A stretch of DNA of 64,000 nucleotides, from positions 26,561 through 90,560 of the forward strand of contig LADQ01000020.1 in the NCBI GenBank assembly GCA_000961635.1, written 5' to 3'. This DNA is from Hoeflea sp. BRH_c9 (GTDB lineage: Bacteria > Pseudomonadota > Alphaproteobacteria > Rhizobiales > Rhizobiaceae). Of this stretch, positions 38,001 to 46,647 are shown piece by piece. The position numbers and the translations under genes are program-made. Each line of letters starts with the position of its first letter. Positions within the stretch are counted from its first letter, which is position 1. The notes below the pieces were generated by a model. The model made no database searches, was not told where the DNA came from, and saw only the letters and a list, made by a program, of their open reading frames with translations.

Positions 38001-41000
38001 CGGAAGTCGAGAACGCCATCAGTCAGTTCAAGGCCGCCGGCTCGAAACTGGGCGCCGATTATGCGCACGAGGATCTGGTCCGGATACCTGTCGACCAGCT
38101 GGACATCGACTGGAGGCAAGCCGGCGCAAGCGCTTGGCCGAAATCCCTGTTGGGCAAAAGACGGGTCCGCAAACTGCTCCAATCCTATGTGAGATCCGGG
38201 AATGCGGATCCGGAGCGCGACTTGCCCCACTTGCGGATCATGAGGGCGAGCGCTGAAGCAGTCGGGGCCAGTTCGCTGGGGGCGCACGCGCCCGGTTGGC
38301 GCGGGGTCGAGTCCGACACCGCTGCGATCTCGACCTACTTCGATGAGGCCGCGGCACTCAGATCAGTACTGATGCGGCTTGGGCAGGCGGCCGGTTCCGT
38401 CAAGTCGGTGGCGCAAGCGGTGGCGCCTTGCCTGATGGGCGCCGATTCCGATCATCCGCTGCTGCCAAAGGCGGTCGCCTATCTCGAGGCACGGCAGGCG
38501 TTCACCATCGAATTGAAGGCCTATCGGGATCTGGCCGGAATTGTTCCGGTTGCGGCGGGCGCCACGTCCATGCTGGCCGATATTCTGACGACTATGGCGG
38601 ACATACGGGCCAATCAGACGGCTCTTCAGACATGGACCTCGTGGTGCGATATTCGCAAGAAGGCGATTGCGCATGGCCTCCAATCCTTCGTCTCTGCTCT
38701 CGAGCAGAAGCGCCTGGAACCTGACCAGGCGGGGCCTGCTTTCGAGCTCGCCTATGCGCGGTGGTGGTTGCCAGGCGCAATCGATGCCGATCCGGTCATC
38801 CGCCAGTTCAAGCGGTTCCAGCATGAGGATGCACTCGCCGATTTCAAGAGGCTGGATGAACTGGCGCAGCAAGGCGCGCCGTCCGAGATCCAGAGAAAGC
38901 TGGCGCGGAACCTGCCCGCCCCAAATGAGGTGCCACGACGGTCGGAACTCGGACTGCTGCGCCATCAGATGGAACTGCAAAGGCCGAGCAAATCCATTCG
39001 CGACATGATTGCCGGCATGCCCCAAACTTTCGGCACACTCGCGCCCTGTCTTCTGATGTCGCCGCTTTCGGTTGCCCAGTATCTGCCGGCGGATCAGGCG
39101 CTTTTTGATGTGGTGATCTTCGACGAAGCCTCGCAGATCACCACCTGGGATGCCGTCGGGGCCTTGGCCCGGGGGCGGCAGGCTGTGATCGTTGGCGACC
39201 CGCGGCAATTGCCGCCCACCAATTTCTTCGGCAAGGCGGACAATGACGACGCAGACCCCGAGATCCAGGAGCATGACAAGGATCTGGAGAGCATCCTTGA
39301 TGAGGCCAAGGTGTCGGGGATCCCGGTTCTTGAACTCAATTGGCACTACCGCAGCCGCCATGAATCCCTGATCGCATTCTCCAATTGGCACTATTACCAC
39401 AACCGCCTCATAACCTTCCCGTCGCCGGTGACCGAGGACCGGGCGGTGTCGCTCCGTTACCTCTCCGAGGGGATCTATGATCGCGGCAAGAGCCGCACCA
39501 ACAAGGTCGAGGCCATGGCCATCGCCAGCGACGCAGCAGCGCGTATGCGGGCTTGGCTGAAACTGCCGGAACTGGAACGGCCGACGCTCGGCGTCATCAC
39601 CTTCAACAGCCAGCAGCAGTCGCTTATCGAGGACCTACTTGATCAGAAGCGCAGGGAATTTCCTGAACTTGAATGGTTCTTCGCTCGCGACCGGATCGAG
39701 CCGACGGTGGTCAAGAACCTGGAAAACGTGCAAGGCGACGAGCGCGACGTCATGCTGTTCTCGATCACCTTCGGTCCTGATCAAGCAGGCAAGTTGACGA
39801 TGGATTTCGGCGCCTTGAACCGTGATGGTGGCGAGCGGCGGCTGAATGTGGCGGTCACCCGGGCGCGCCAGGAACTGATGGTCTATTCCTCCATCACCTC
39901 GGACAAGATCGACACCGGGCGCACCAAGGCCGAAGGCGTCAATCACCTCAAGACCTTTCTCGATTATGCCGAGCGCGGCGCAATCGCCCTGCCGGCAGTT
40001 GACAAGGGGTCGGTCGGCTCGTTCGACTCCCCGTTCGAGCAGGCTGTGTCGGCAGCGCTTGACGCCAAGGGGTGGACGATCGTTCCGCAAATCGGCGTGT
40101 CCGGATTCCGCATCGATCTCGGCGTGGTCCATCCCCACAAGCCGGGCACATTCCTGGCCGGCATCGAATGCGACGGCGCCACCTATCACCGCTCGGCGAC
40201 CGCACGCGACCGGGACAAGATCAGGGAGGAGGTGCTCAGGGGCCTCGGCTGGGAAATCCTGCGCATCTGGTCGCCGGACTGGTGGCATGACAAGGCGGGC
40301 GCCACCGAGCGTCTGCACATGGCGCTCGAAGCCTTGGTTGTGGCGAGCCAGGCGAAGGACGCGGAACGGGATGCGCAACAAGAGATCGAAAGCCGGTCCG
40401 CCGAATCAGACGCAGATAATGAAATGTCCCAGGAGAGCTACGACATGACAGAGACCGAGGGCGTAACACCTGACGACGACTCGGATGCGCCATCCTCGAC
40501 CGACCCTGCCACGCAACCCGAGGCGGGTAGCCCTTCCTTCCAGAAGGTCATTCCCTCAGACGCCGAAGCCGTCGAGCGATTTAGCAAGACCGATCTCTCG
40601 GAATTCAGAGCCGATCCAGACGCCTTTTACGAGTTCAGCTACCGCTCCACCATCGACGGAATGGTCGCCAGGATCGTCGAGACAGAAGCCCCGGTGCGCG
40701 ACGATGTGGTGGCCCAACGCATCGCCCGGGCGCATGGCTGGCTGCGGACCGGCAGCCGCATCCGCGACAAGATCGAACGACACCTGCGCCCCTTTGATTT
40801 CACCCAGGACAGCGCCGGCCGCTTCCTCTGGCCCAAAGGCGGGATCGTGGAGACCGTCAAATATCGGCCGCCCGCGACCGAGGATGACCGTCGGCCGGTG
40901 ACCGACATCGCGTTGCAGGAGCTTGTCGGATTGGTACGGGCCTGTCCCGAGGCGCTGGAGGAACCGGACCCGGCGCTGGTGCTGGCGCGGCTGATGGGCC

Positions 41001-41086
41001 TCGAGCGCCTGGCCGCCAGCAGCCGCGCGCGGATCGACGAGGCGATCGCATTGTTTACGCAAGCCAATGGGAGGGCTGAGATGTGA
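35084..41086 (+). CDS. Very large DUF4011 / SF1 (UPF1-like) helicase / VSR-like nuclease / DUF3320 protein
   Basis: DUF4011-like SGRIDRWQRKLLDLSLRNRLLNFRDSKQ; Walker A GPPGTGKSQTIANMIAQ; VVIFDEASQIT; VGDPRQLPPT; NVQGDERDVMLFSI; LNVAVTRARQEL; nuclease FRIDLGV...AGIECDGATYHRSATARDRDKIREEVLRGLGWEILRIWSPDWW; DUF3320-like C-term. Confidence 0.9.
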   Translation: MKTSSWQNWIVQSMDIGAHEDPPMDDLEAATSVAIIPDIVSAINYASWQNAVPILRSVEINNGTATTLSNLRLELSVTPAFCRSKHWTIDRMAPGDSLRISDRAIELDPEFLAGLNEAERGQLRFILFSEDQPISEHVEDIRLLARDEWGGFGAMAPLLAAFVMPNDPGVARVIKDAGNVLAAHGHSSALDGYQSQDPRRAYMLGAAIWSAVAARRLTYAEPPRSFEKYGQKVRRPTTIIDDGLATCLDTSLLFAAALEAVGLNPMVLLLDDHAFTGFWLTRKTFPNLIETDPGEVRKALAGREIVIFETTAITHAPASTFEDAIRIARGRMSEQEEDRFVAMIDIARARQAQIRPMASHQRAVALKADGGAEAAPLPLPSLPDFAAMPTDSAVEKPTTASGRIDRWQRKLLDLSLRNRLLNFRDSKQVIPFVCPDISFLEDRLAEQARIRIISLPEQNPIGGRDEKFYFQATGKDLNTEFALAALQRDELSSPLAVKDLDSRLIELYRRAQNDLAEGGSNTLFLAVGFLRWKRSADDAKSYRAPLLLVPVKLERKSASSRFYILHHEDEVRFNSTLLELLKKDFDLSLPQFEGPLPTDDSGTDVPLVLEMVRRAVREVPGFEVVNESALSTFSFAKYLMWKDLVDRTDQLRQSRVVRHLIDNPETAFEAGVATAFPGERDIDVRYEPKHLVMPLAADSSQLAATMAAAEGHDFVLIGPPGTGKSQTIANMIAQCLSEKKSVLFVAEKTAALGVVHRRLQQHGLGAFCLEIHSNKAERKKFVAQLKESWEASTSGSGEQWIRINDRLRVRRDELNGYVQSLHRQAPNGWSIFRAMGVFVRGMDAYAPDLEWPAPSQHDERSYKRLVELVAELALVFRSVTPVKSLRFVDVTEWSASWEKSFLAQSERLSGSVANLQRTLQTFTNALGMDGRSDCSVGELNELAVMATSLQAAAGKNFRVIFDRNFAELRNSIAEVENAISQFKAAGSKLGADYAHEDLVRIPVDQLDIDWRQAGASAWPKSLLGKRRVRKLLQSYVRSGNADPERDLPHLRIMRASAEAVGASSLGAHAPGWRGVESDTAAISTYFDEAAALRSVLMRLGQAAGSVKSVAQAVAPCLMGADSDHPLLPKAVAYLEARQAFTIELKAYRDLAGIVPVAAGATSMLADILTTMADIRANQTALQTWTSWCDIRKKAIAHGLQSFVSALEQKRLEPDQAGPAFELAYARWWLPGAIDADPVIRQFKRFQHEDALADFKRLDELAQQGAPSEIQRKLARNLPAPNEVPRRSELGLLRHQMELQRPSKSIRDMIAGMPQTFGTLAPCLLMSPLSVAQYLPADQALFDVVIFDEASQITTWDAVGALARGRQAVIVGDPRQLPPTNFFGKADNDDADPEIQEHDKDLESILDEAKVSGIPVLELNWHYRSRHESLIAFSNWHYYHNRLITFPSPVTEDRAVSLRYLSEGIYDRGKSRTNKVEAMAIASDAAARMRAWLKLPELERPTLGVITFNSQQQSLIEDLLDQKRREFPELEWFFARDRIEPTVVKNLENVQGDERDVMLFSITFGPDQAGKLTMDFGALNRDGGERRLNVAVTRARQELMVYSSITSDKIDTGRTKAEGVNHLKTFLDYAERGAIALPAVDKGSVGSFDSPFEQAVSAALDAKGWTIVPQIGVSGFRIDLGVVHPHKPGTFLAGIECDGATYHRSATARDRDKIREEVLRGLGWEILRIWSPDWWHDKAGATERLHMALEALVVASQAKDAERDAQQEIESRSAESDADNEMSQESYDMTETEGVTPDDDSDAPSSTDPATQPEAGSPSFQKVIPSDAEAVERFSKTDLSEFRADPDAFYEFSYRSTIDGMVARIVETEAPVRDDVVAQRIARAHGWLRTGSRIRDKIERHLRPFDFTQDSAGRFLWPKGGIVETVKYRPPATEDDRRPVTDIALQELVGLVRACPEALEEPDPALVLARLMGLERLAASSRARIDEAIALFTQANGRAEM

Positions 41087-41148
41087 AGTGAAATCGGCCA
41101 GTTTTTTGTCGGTGGCAGTTTATCGGCGCTGAAACTGCATAGCCCGAA

Positions 41149-41165
41149 GCGGAAATCATTTCCGC
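41149..41165. repeat. Palindrome copy 4 (GCGGAAATCATTTCCGC)
   Basis: Exact sequence read. Confidence 0.95.
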
Positions 41166-41324
41166 ATTGCGCCCCCATTATGGACATTCAAGCAAGCATC
41201 ACCTTTTCTTAAAAGCGGACAGTTCGCGACTGAACTGGATAATTGTCCCGCCGGCGATCATAGTACCACACTCGCGACATGGTAGCCGCTTTGCCGGCGA
41301 GCGGACGCCTTTATTCAAACTCTG

Positions 41325-41561
41325 TCAGGATGTCCAAACACGTTTGGAGGGGCTTAAATGCGCCACCAGCCTGACAACGGCATATCTACACAGGCCGTAG
41401 TCGTGTGGATGCAATGGTTCTGACAGACCGGCATCGACTTCGTGCTGGAACAACTCCGCGACCATCGTGAGCATGCCCTTGCGGATCGGCGCCACGGTCA
41501 CCGACATCCGTTGCATCAGGCTGGCGAATTCGGCTTCATCGATATAGCCGGGCACCGTCAT
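41325..41561 (-). CDS. Hypothetical small protein
   Basis: 78-aa ORF, divergent from the 41603 gene. Confidence 0.35.
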   Translation of the reverse strand: MTVPGYIDEAEFASLMQRMSVTVAPIRKGMLTMVAELFQHEVDAGLSEPLHPHDYGLCRYAVVRLVAHLSPSKRVWTS

Positions 41562-41858
41562 CGCACACCATCCTTGAGGGCACCAATTACGAGGAGGACG
41601 CGATGCCGCTTACCAACACACTGAAGGCGCAGTATTTCAATGAATGGATGCGCCACTTCATCGAGGCGCCAGAATCGTTCGCTCGGGAGTTCGAACAGGT
41701 AAACGGGTTCCTGGCGGAAGAAGCCAATGGCAAGGAACCTAGCTACGGCGAAACTTGTGCCGCGTACATGAAGCAGATTACTGGCGAGTTGTGCTTCGAG
41801 GTCTATGAACCGCGCCGGGTTTGCCGGAGGCTCTAACTCCTGAGTAGGATAGAGCATC

Positions 41859-42185
41859 ATGAGCAAGACAACGAACAAGTTTTCCCCCGAAGTGCGTGAA
41901 CGCGCGGTGCGTTTGGTGCTGGACAATCAGGACCAGCATGGATCGCGTTGGCAGGCGATCCTATCCATTTCATCGAAGATCGGCTGCGCGCCGCAAACGC
42001 TGAACGACTGGGTCAAGAAGGTCGAGGTTGATACTGGCCAACGTGACGGCATCACGACCGAGGTAGCCGAGAAGATGAAGGCCCTCGAACGCGAGAACCG
42101 CGAGCTCAAACAAGCCAACGAGATTCTGCGTAAAGCGTCCGCATATTTTGCCCAGGCGGAGCTCGACCGCCCATTCAAACGATGA
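41859..42185 (+). CDS. IS3-family transposase OrfA (HTH)
   Basis: [17 protein letters not shown]...[13 protein letters not shown]...[29 protein letters not shown]. Confidence 0.95.
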   Translation: MSKTTNKFSPEVRERAVRLVLDNQDQHGSRWQAILSISSKIGCAPQTLNDWVKKVEVDTGQRDGITTEVAEKMKALERENRELKQANEILRKASAYFAQAELDRPFKR

Positions 42186-43085
42186 TCCGCTTTATTGAGG
42201 ATCACCGTGCTGATCATGGGGTCGAGCCAATCTGCCGTATGCTGCCGATTGCCCCTGCCACTTTCTATGACCACCTGGCCAAGCGCGCTGATCCATCGCT
42301 TCTATCGGATCGAGCGGTGCGCGATGCACAACTCAAGCCCGAGATCGAGCGGGTCTTTGAGGATAACCTCAGCGTCTACGGCGTGCGTAAAGTCTGGCAC
42401 CAGATGCGGCGAGAAGGCTTTGAGATTGCGCGATGCACCGTAGCCAGGCTGATGAAGGATATTGGAATTGAAGGCGTCATCCGTGGTAAAAAGCCCAAAA
42501 CAACGATCCCTGATAAGGCGCTACTTTGCCCACTGGACCGGGTGAACCGTCAGTTCCACGCGCCTGCGCCAAACGTGCTGTGGGTCAGCGACTTCACCTA
42601 TGTCGCGACGTGGCAGGGCTTTGTCTACGTCGCTTTCGTCATCGATGTGTTTGCGCGCCGTATTGTCGGATGGCGGGCAAGCCGCACACCCAATGCTGGG
42701 TTTGTTCTGGATGCTTTGGAGCAGGCCATTCATCAACGCAGACCGGCACAAGACAAACTCGTTCACCATTCGGACCGCGGGTCGCAATATCTATCGATCA
42801 AATACACGGAGCGGCTGGCCGAAGCCAAAAATAGCACCTTCCGTCGGCAGCGTCGGGGATTCCTATGACAATGCATTGGCCGAGACAATCAACGGCCTGT
42901 TCAAAGCGGAAGTCATTCATCGTCGCGGCCCATGGAGGAGCTTTGAAGCCGTCGAATACGCCACCCTCGAATGGATCGACTGGTTCAACAATGGCCGCCT
43001 GCTGGAACCGATCGGAAATATTCCACCAGCAGAAGCCGAAGCAAACTTCTACGCCGCTCTGGAAAGAGCAGACATAGCCGCATAA
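42182..43085 (+). pseudogene. IS3-family transposase OrfB (DDE integrase), frameshifted
   Basis: VNRQFHAPAPNVLWVSDFTYVATW...FVIDVFARRIVGWRAS...HHSDRGSQY then frame change; the other frame continues VGSVGDSYDNALAETINGLFKAEVIHRRGPW... Confidence 0.9.
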
Positions 43086-43757
43086 CTTAAACCAAACGGC
43101 CTCCGGTAAACCCGGCGCGGTTCACTACGCGCAAATCACTGAAGCCGAGGCCAAGCGCCGCACGGCCGTCGCCGACATTATTATCTCTGAAATCAAAGTC
43201 GGCGAGGCACTGCATGACGGCTCCATTCGCCCCTTTCTTGGCGGCTATCCGTCTGATGGTATGGTCTTACATCACAAGCATGGCTGACTTCACCCTAACA
43301 AATACCTCGAGGCCTCGAAGGCTGATATCGAAGCCGGTGATCTCACACGGGAAGACGTCGCCGATGCTCTCGGTGTCGATCTCGCTGAAGTGGATGCCGA
43401 GAATGCTCGTGATCGTGCCCGGCAGAGGCTCGTTGACGATGGCTTTTACAAGCGCGCCCTTCAGAACGTCACCGAGACCGTTGTTGGTTACGGCATCAAG
43501 CCCGCCACATGGACAATGCTGCCTGACGAATCCGATCTCAATGGGTGGCCGTTTGATGGCACGGATCCGGAGGAGACCGAAAACCTTCAATGCAGAACTG
43601 TTCTCGAGCTGGATCCTCTTGAGCAAGTCGCTTTGATCACAAGCTGATCGAAACCTTCGCGGAATGACGTGGGATACCTAGCCAGATAGCAGTCCCGTCT
43701 CACAACACCGCCGCCCGGCTGATCAGCTCGGCGGCGGTTTGCATTTCAGCGCTGCCG

Positions 43758-44660
43758 TCATCGATCCGGCTTCACGTCATCTTTCGCATCGAGACCCTCG
43801 AAGAACCTCTTAGCCTGGGCATTTCGTATCGCTTCTTCGAGCGTTGTCGCCATCCCCTCGAAGATCTCCCCCAACTTGTTGAGGTAGTCTTGTGTGATGT
43901 CCCGGTGTTGGTTCCCTTCCGTATCGGAGCCGTTGCGGTGCACGCAGTCGTGCCTCTTCTGGACTGACGCCACAGCCATTGCCCGTTCCTCCTGATCGCG
44001 CGGCAGGATCGGCTTCCCGAATGCGGTCTCGGCGATACGGCTGACAGGAACTAGCTTGTGGAAAGAAAACTTCTGGAGAACTTCTTTGAGCATGTCTCGG
44101 ACGACGTTTGGGTTCTCCAGGACGGTGTCGAGGTTGAGCTGCTTGTCGTGTAGATCCAACTCCTTCAATTTGATCAGCCGCCTTTGCACCGGGACATCGA
44201 CAAGGGCAGACCCTACAATCGCGTCAGACAGGTACGCCTCGAAGATCGAGTAAAGCGTGGTGAACAGCATCCGGTTCCGGCTGCTTGAGCCGCCCGGCGT
44301 GCTCAGCTCTCTGACGTTGCTCTTCCAGTCCACCAGCGCGCGGCGGAAAATTCCGTAAGCATCAGGCTCCGGTTCCGGTTCCTCCCAGTCGTTATAGCTG
44401 TCGTCGACGTTGATGGTGACCTCAACATCAGGATCGTCCTCTAGCTCAGCCGACCATGAGCCATCGTCGTTCCGGATGATTACTGTCCATGCGTCTTCGT
44501 CCTCGTCGTATGAACATGCGACCTCCTCAAATTGCGCCGGGTCGTCCCCTGCCACTCTGAGCCATTTCGAGATCCGGTTGCGGCAATGTGGGCATTCGAA
44601 CGTTACCTCGACGTCCACCTGCGACCAGAGCTCGTGCATATATTCCTTGACCGAACCCAC
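43758..44660 (-). CDS. HEPN-like domain protein with N-terminal CPHC motif
   Basis: RHDCVHRNG (R-x4-H HEPN RNase-type motif), helical context; GTG start at 44660 after GGAGG. Confidence 0.68.
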   Translation of the reverse strand: MGSVKEYMHELWSQVDVEVTFECPHCRNRISKWLRVAGDDPAQFEEVACSYDEDEDAWTVIIRNDDGSWSAELEDDPDVEVTINVDDSYNDWEEPEPEPDAYGIFRRALVDWKSNVRELSTPGGSSSRNRMLFTTLYSIFEAYLSDAIVGSALVDVPVQRRLIKLKELDLHDKQLNLDTVLENPNVVRDMLKEVLQKFSFHKLVPVSRIAETAFGKPILPRDQEERAMAVASVQKRHDCVHRNGSDTEGNQHRDITQDYLNKLGEIFEGMATTLEEAIRNAQAKRFFEGLDAKDDVKPDR

Positions 44661-44664
44661 GACC

Positions 44665-45543
44665 TTATGCCTCCGGGAACACCAGATCGAGATCGACCAG
44701 CGGCTTCCCGACAATTATCACGTGTGCTGGGCTTTTGATGCTGGGGTAGAGCTGAAAGTAGACCGCTATGGATCCCGCAGCCGGTCCCGTCGTCAGTCGT
44801 CCCATGGACATCTGGAGGGTGTTCTCAGGGTTTTCAGCGAACTCATGAACGCCGGGCATATCGCCGACATAAAGCCCGACGTCGTCAGACCGATTCAGGA
44901 TGATGTCGGTAAGGAATGGTTCGAAAGCGTCAGGCCCAATTTTCGCCGACACGAACGCATGCGCAGTCTTAGCGAGGAACCGCTGGTACTTCACCTTGTT
45001 GACGTTGCCAAGGCTCATGGCCACGTGGTTGGCTCCGGTCTCTTCCCGGACCTGCTTGTTGAGGGCATTGACTTCGCTCTCGACAAAATATGTCCAAGGC
45101 TGATCGGGCCGACTAACGGTCTCTTCAAGGATCCGAGCGGGCGGCGACTGCCACAAGTTGATGATCAGCGGCGCCCTTTCGATCGGGATCGTCCGCTCGC
45201 CGAGATCCCGGATCTTGTTGGCCTCGTCATCGACCTCGATGAAGTGGATGACGACCTCCCTGATGCGATCCTTCTTCTTACGGGTTGGTGCATCCACCTG
45301 CGCACGAAAGGCGCCGAGCTGATGCCGCAAAACATTCTGTTCGTAGCGCGTGATCTCCTTCTGGCAGACCGTGCAGCAGGACTTCTCGAAAATCAGGGTG
45401 TCGGCTGCTAGGGCGTAAGGGATGACGTGCTCGTCGGTCAGCTCTTCCGGCGGCAGGATCTCGTAGCAGTAGATGCACTTCCCGGGCGACGGGGCGATGG
45501 GTGCCTTCTCTCGTTGCTCGAGGTCGAATTCATCTACTCGCAT
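44665..45543 (-). CDS. HNH endonuclease-like protein
   Basis: CIYCYEILPPEELTDEHVIPYALAADTLIFEKSCCTVCQKEITRYEQ. Confidence 0.78.
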   Translation of the reverse strand: MRVDEFDLEQREKAPIAPSPGKCIYCYEILPPEELTDEHVIPYALAADTLIFEKSCCTVCQKEITRYEQNVLRHQLGAFRAQVDAPTRKKKDRIREVVIHFIEVDDEANKIRDLGERTIPIERAPLIINLWQSPPARILEETVSRPDQPWTYFVESEVNALNKQVREETGANHVAMSLGNVNKVKYQRFLAKTAHAFVSAKIGPDAFEPFLTDIILNRSDDVGLYVGDMPGVHEFAENPENTLQMSMGRLTTGPAAGSIAVYFQLYPSIKSPAHVIIVGKPLVDLDLVFPEA

Positions 45544-45712
45544 ATCTGTGGCACCGCTAGTCAGTTGGTCTTGCTTTTGATCGCCGACCCGACCTTATCT
45601 GCGGCAGCCGAGAGTAGCAAAGTGTTCGCGAATAACGAGAGCGTGGAAGCCAAATGGCTTCTTATCCACGGACAGGAGTGCAGACTTGTGTTCGACGCGA
45701 CTCGCTGGGAAC

Positions 45713-46042
45713 TCATCCCGAGCGTGATCGAGCCAGCTCGAGCAGCGGCACGCATTTTTCGTTGAGCACGAACCCCGTCTCCTCGGCTTCCGGCGGCAGC
45801 ATATAGAGGACGTCCAGCGGCAGGTTCTTGCAAGCAAGTCTGATCTCGTTTTTCAGCCGCGACAACGGCTCGCCGGACGGGCCGACGACCAGGATGTCGA
45901 AGTCGTTGCCGACGCGAACGAGCGAAGACCCGAACATGAAGGATTCGAACTCGGACAGTGAAGGGCAGGTTTCAAGAAGATGCCTCGCCACTTCACCGCA
46001 CGTCTTCAACGTCCTTTCAGGAGCACCTTGAGTTCGTCCCAT
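45713..46042 (-). CDS. Minimal nucleotidyltransferase (MNT-like)
   Basis: FMFGSSLVRVGNDFDILVVGPSGE...LPLDVLYM: GS...DxD pattern of pol-beta-fold NTases; start MGRTQGAPERTLK. Confidence 0.72.
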   Translation of the reverse strand: MGRTQGAPERTLKTCGEVARHLLETCPSLSEFESFMFGSSLVRVGNDFDILVVGPSGEPLSRLKNEIRLACKNLPLDVLYMLPPEAEETGFVLNEKCVPLLELARSRSG

Positions 46043-46647
46043 TTCATCACCTTGCAGCCCAGCTCCTCTCCAGCTTCGATAGCCTTTTGGGTGGGTTTCC
46101 CATTCGGGTTGATGTTCCATACGACATCCACTGCGCCGAACCGATCCCAAAGGGCCCGAACCGCCTCGGCCGTAGGCTCGTATTCCATGACCATCCCAAT
46201 CCGTAGCTTCCGCCCGTCTGCGAGTGTCACGCTATGGATCCGATCGAACTCTCGATCGATCGACGTCACGCATCGGAGCTGCCTGATCAGCCGATCCGAG
46301 AAGAAAAATTCCTTGTGTCTGGCCGTCTTCACGTTGTCGTCCTGAATGGCCGAGGTGAGCGTCCCGCCGTTGCCCCAGCCGATCTCCTGACCTTCGAGAT
46401 ATCTGATGGCAGCGCCTTCCCAAACGGCGCCTTTTCTATAGCCGCAGAGGAAGTCCATCTCTGGATATTGCTGGTGGTAACCCATCGCCAACGCAAGATC
46501 GATGAAGTCGGCCTCTGATATGACGGCGACCGCTTCCGGCCGCCCGTGAGCCGTAATCTTGATCGCGTCTCCACGGATATTCTCCGCCCCCGTTACGACC
46601 CGAACTTCATGGATGGATTTGAGCGCGTAGCCAACCTGCCAGTTCAT
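46006..46647 (-). CDS. Hypothetical protein
   Basis: 213-aa ORF; ATGA overlap with upstream HNH gene; ~37-bp overlap with NTase gene. Confidence 0.7.
   Translation of the reverse strand: MNWQVGYALKSIHEVRVVTGAENIRGDAIKITAHGRPEAVAVISEADFIDLALAMGYHQQYPEMDFLCGYRKGAVWEGAAIRYLEGQEIGWGNGGTLTSAIQDDNVKTARHKEFFFSDRLIRQLRCVTSIDREFDRIHSVTLADGRKLRIGMVMEYEPTAEAVRALWDRFGAVDVVWNINPNGKPTQKAIEAGEELGCKVMKWDELKVLLKGR

Larger units (their letters stand above)
41806..43124 (+). mobile_element. IS3-family insertion sequence with 26-bp terminal inverted repeats and CTA target duplication
   Basis: Left TGAACCGCGCCGGGTTTGCCGGAGGC; right end reverse complement TGAACCGCGCCGGGTTTACCGGAGGC (1 mismatch); CTA flanks both ends (41803-41805, 43125-43127); encodes OrfA/OrfB. 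Confidence 0.93.
41603..43647 (+). pseudogene. Unknown gene interrupted by IS3-family insertion and an in-frame TGA
   Basis: GAGGAGG Shine-Dalgarno at ATG 41603; removal of IS (41806-43124) plus one CTA copy restores frame ...ELCFEVYAQITEAEAKRR...HHKHG*LHPNKYLEASKADIEAG... ending at 43647. Confidence 0.75.

Noticed and set aside
35252-41187. Minus-strand ORFs antisense to the large helicase (e.g. 38363-39400, 36758-37654)
   Set aside because: The plus-strand helicase has complete motifs along its length; antisense translations are low-complexity shadows
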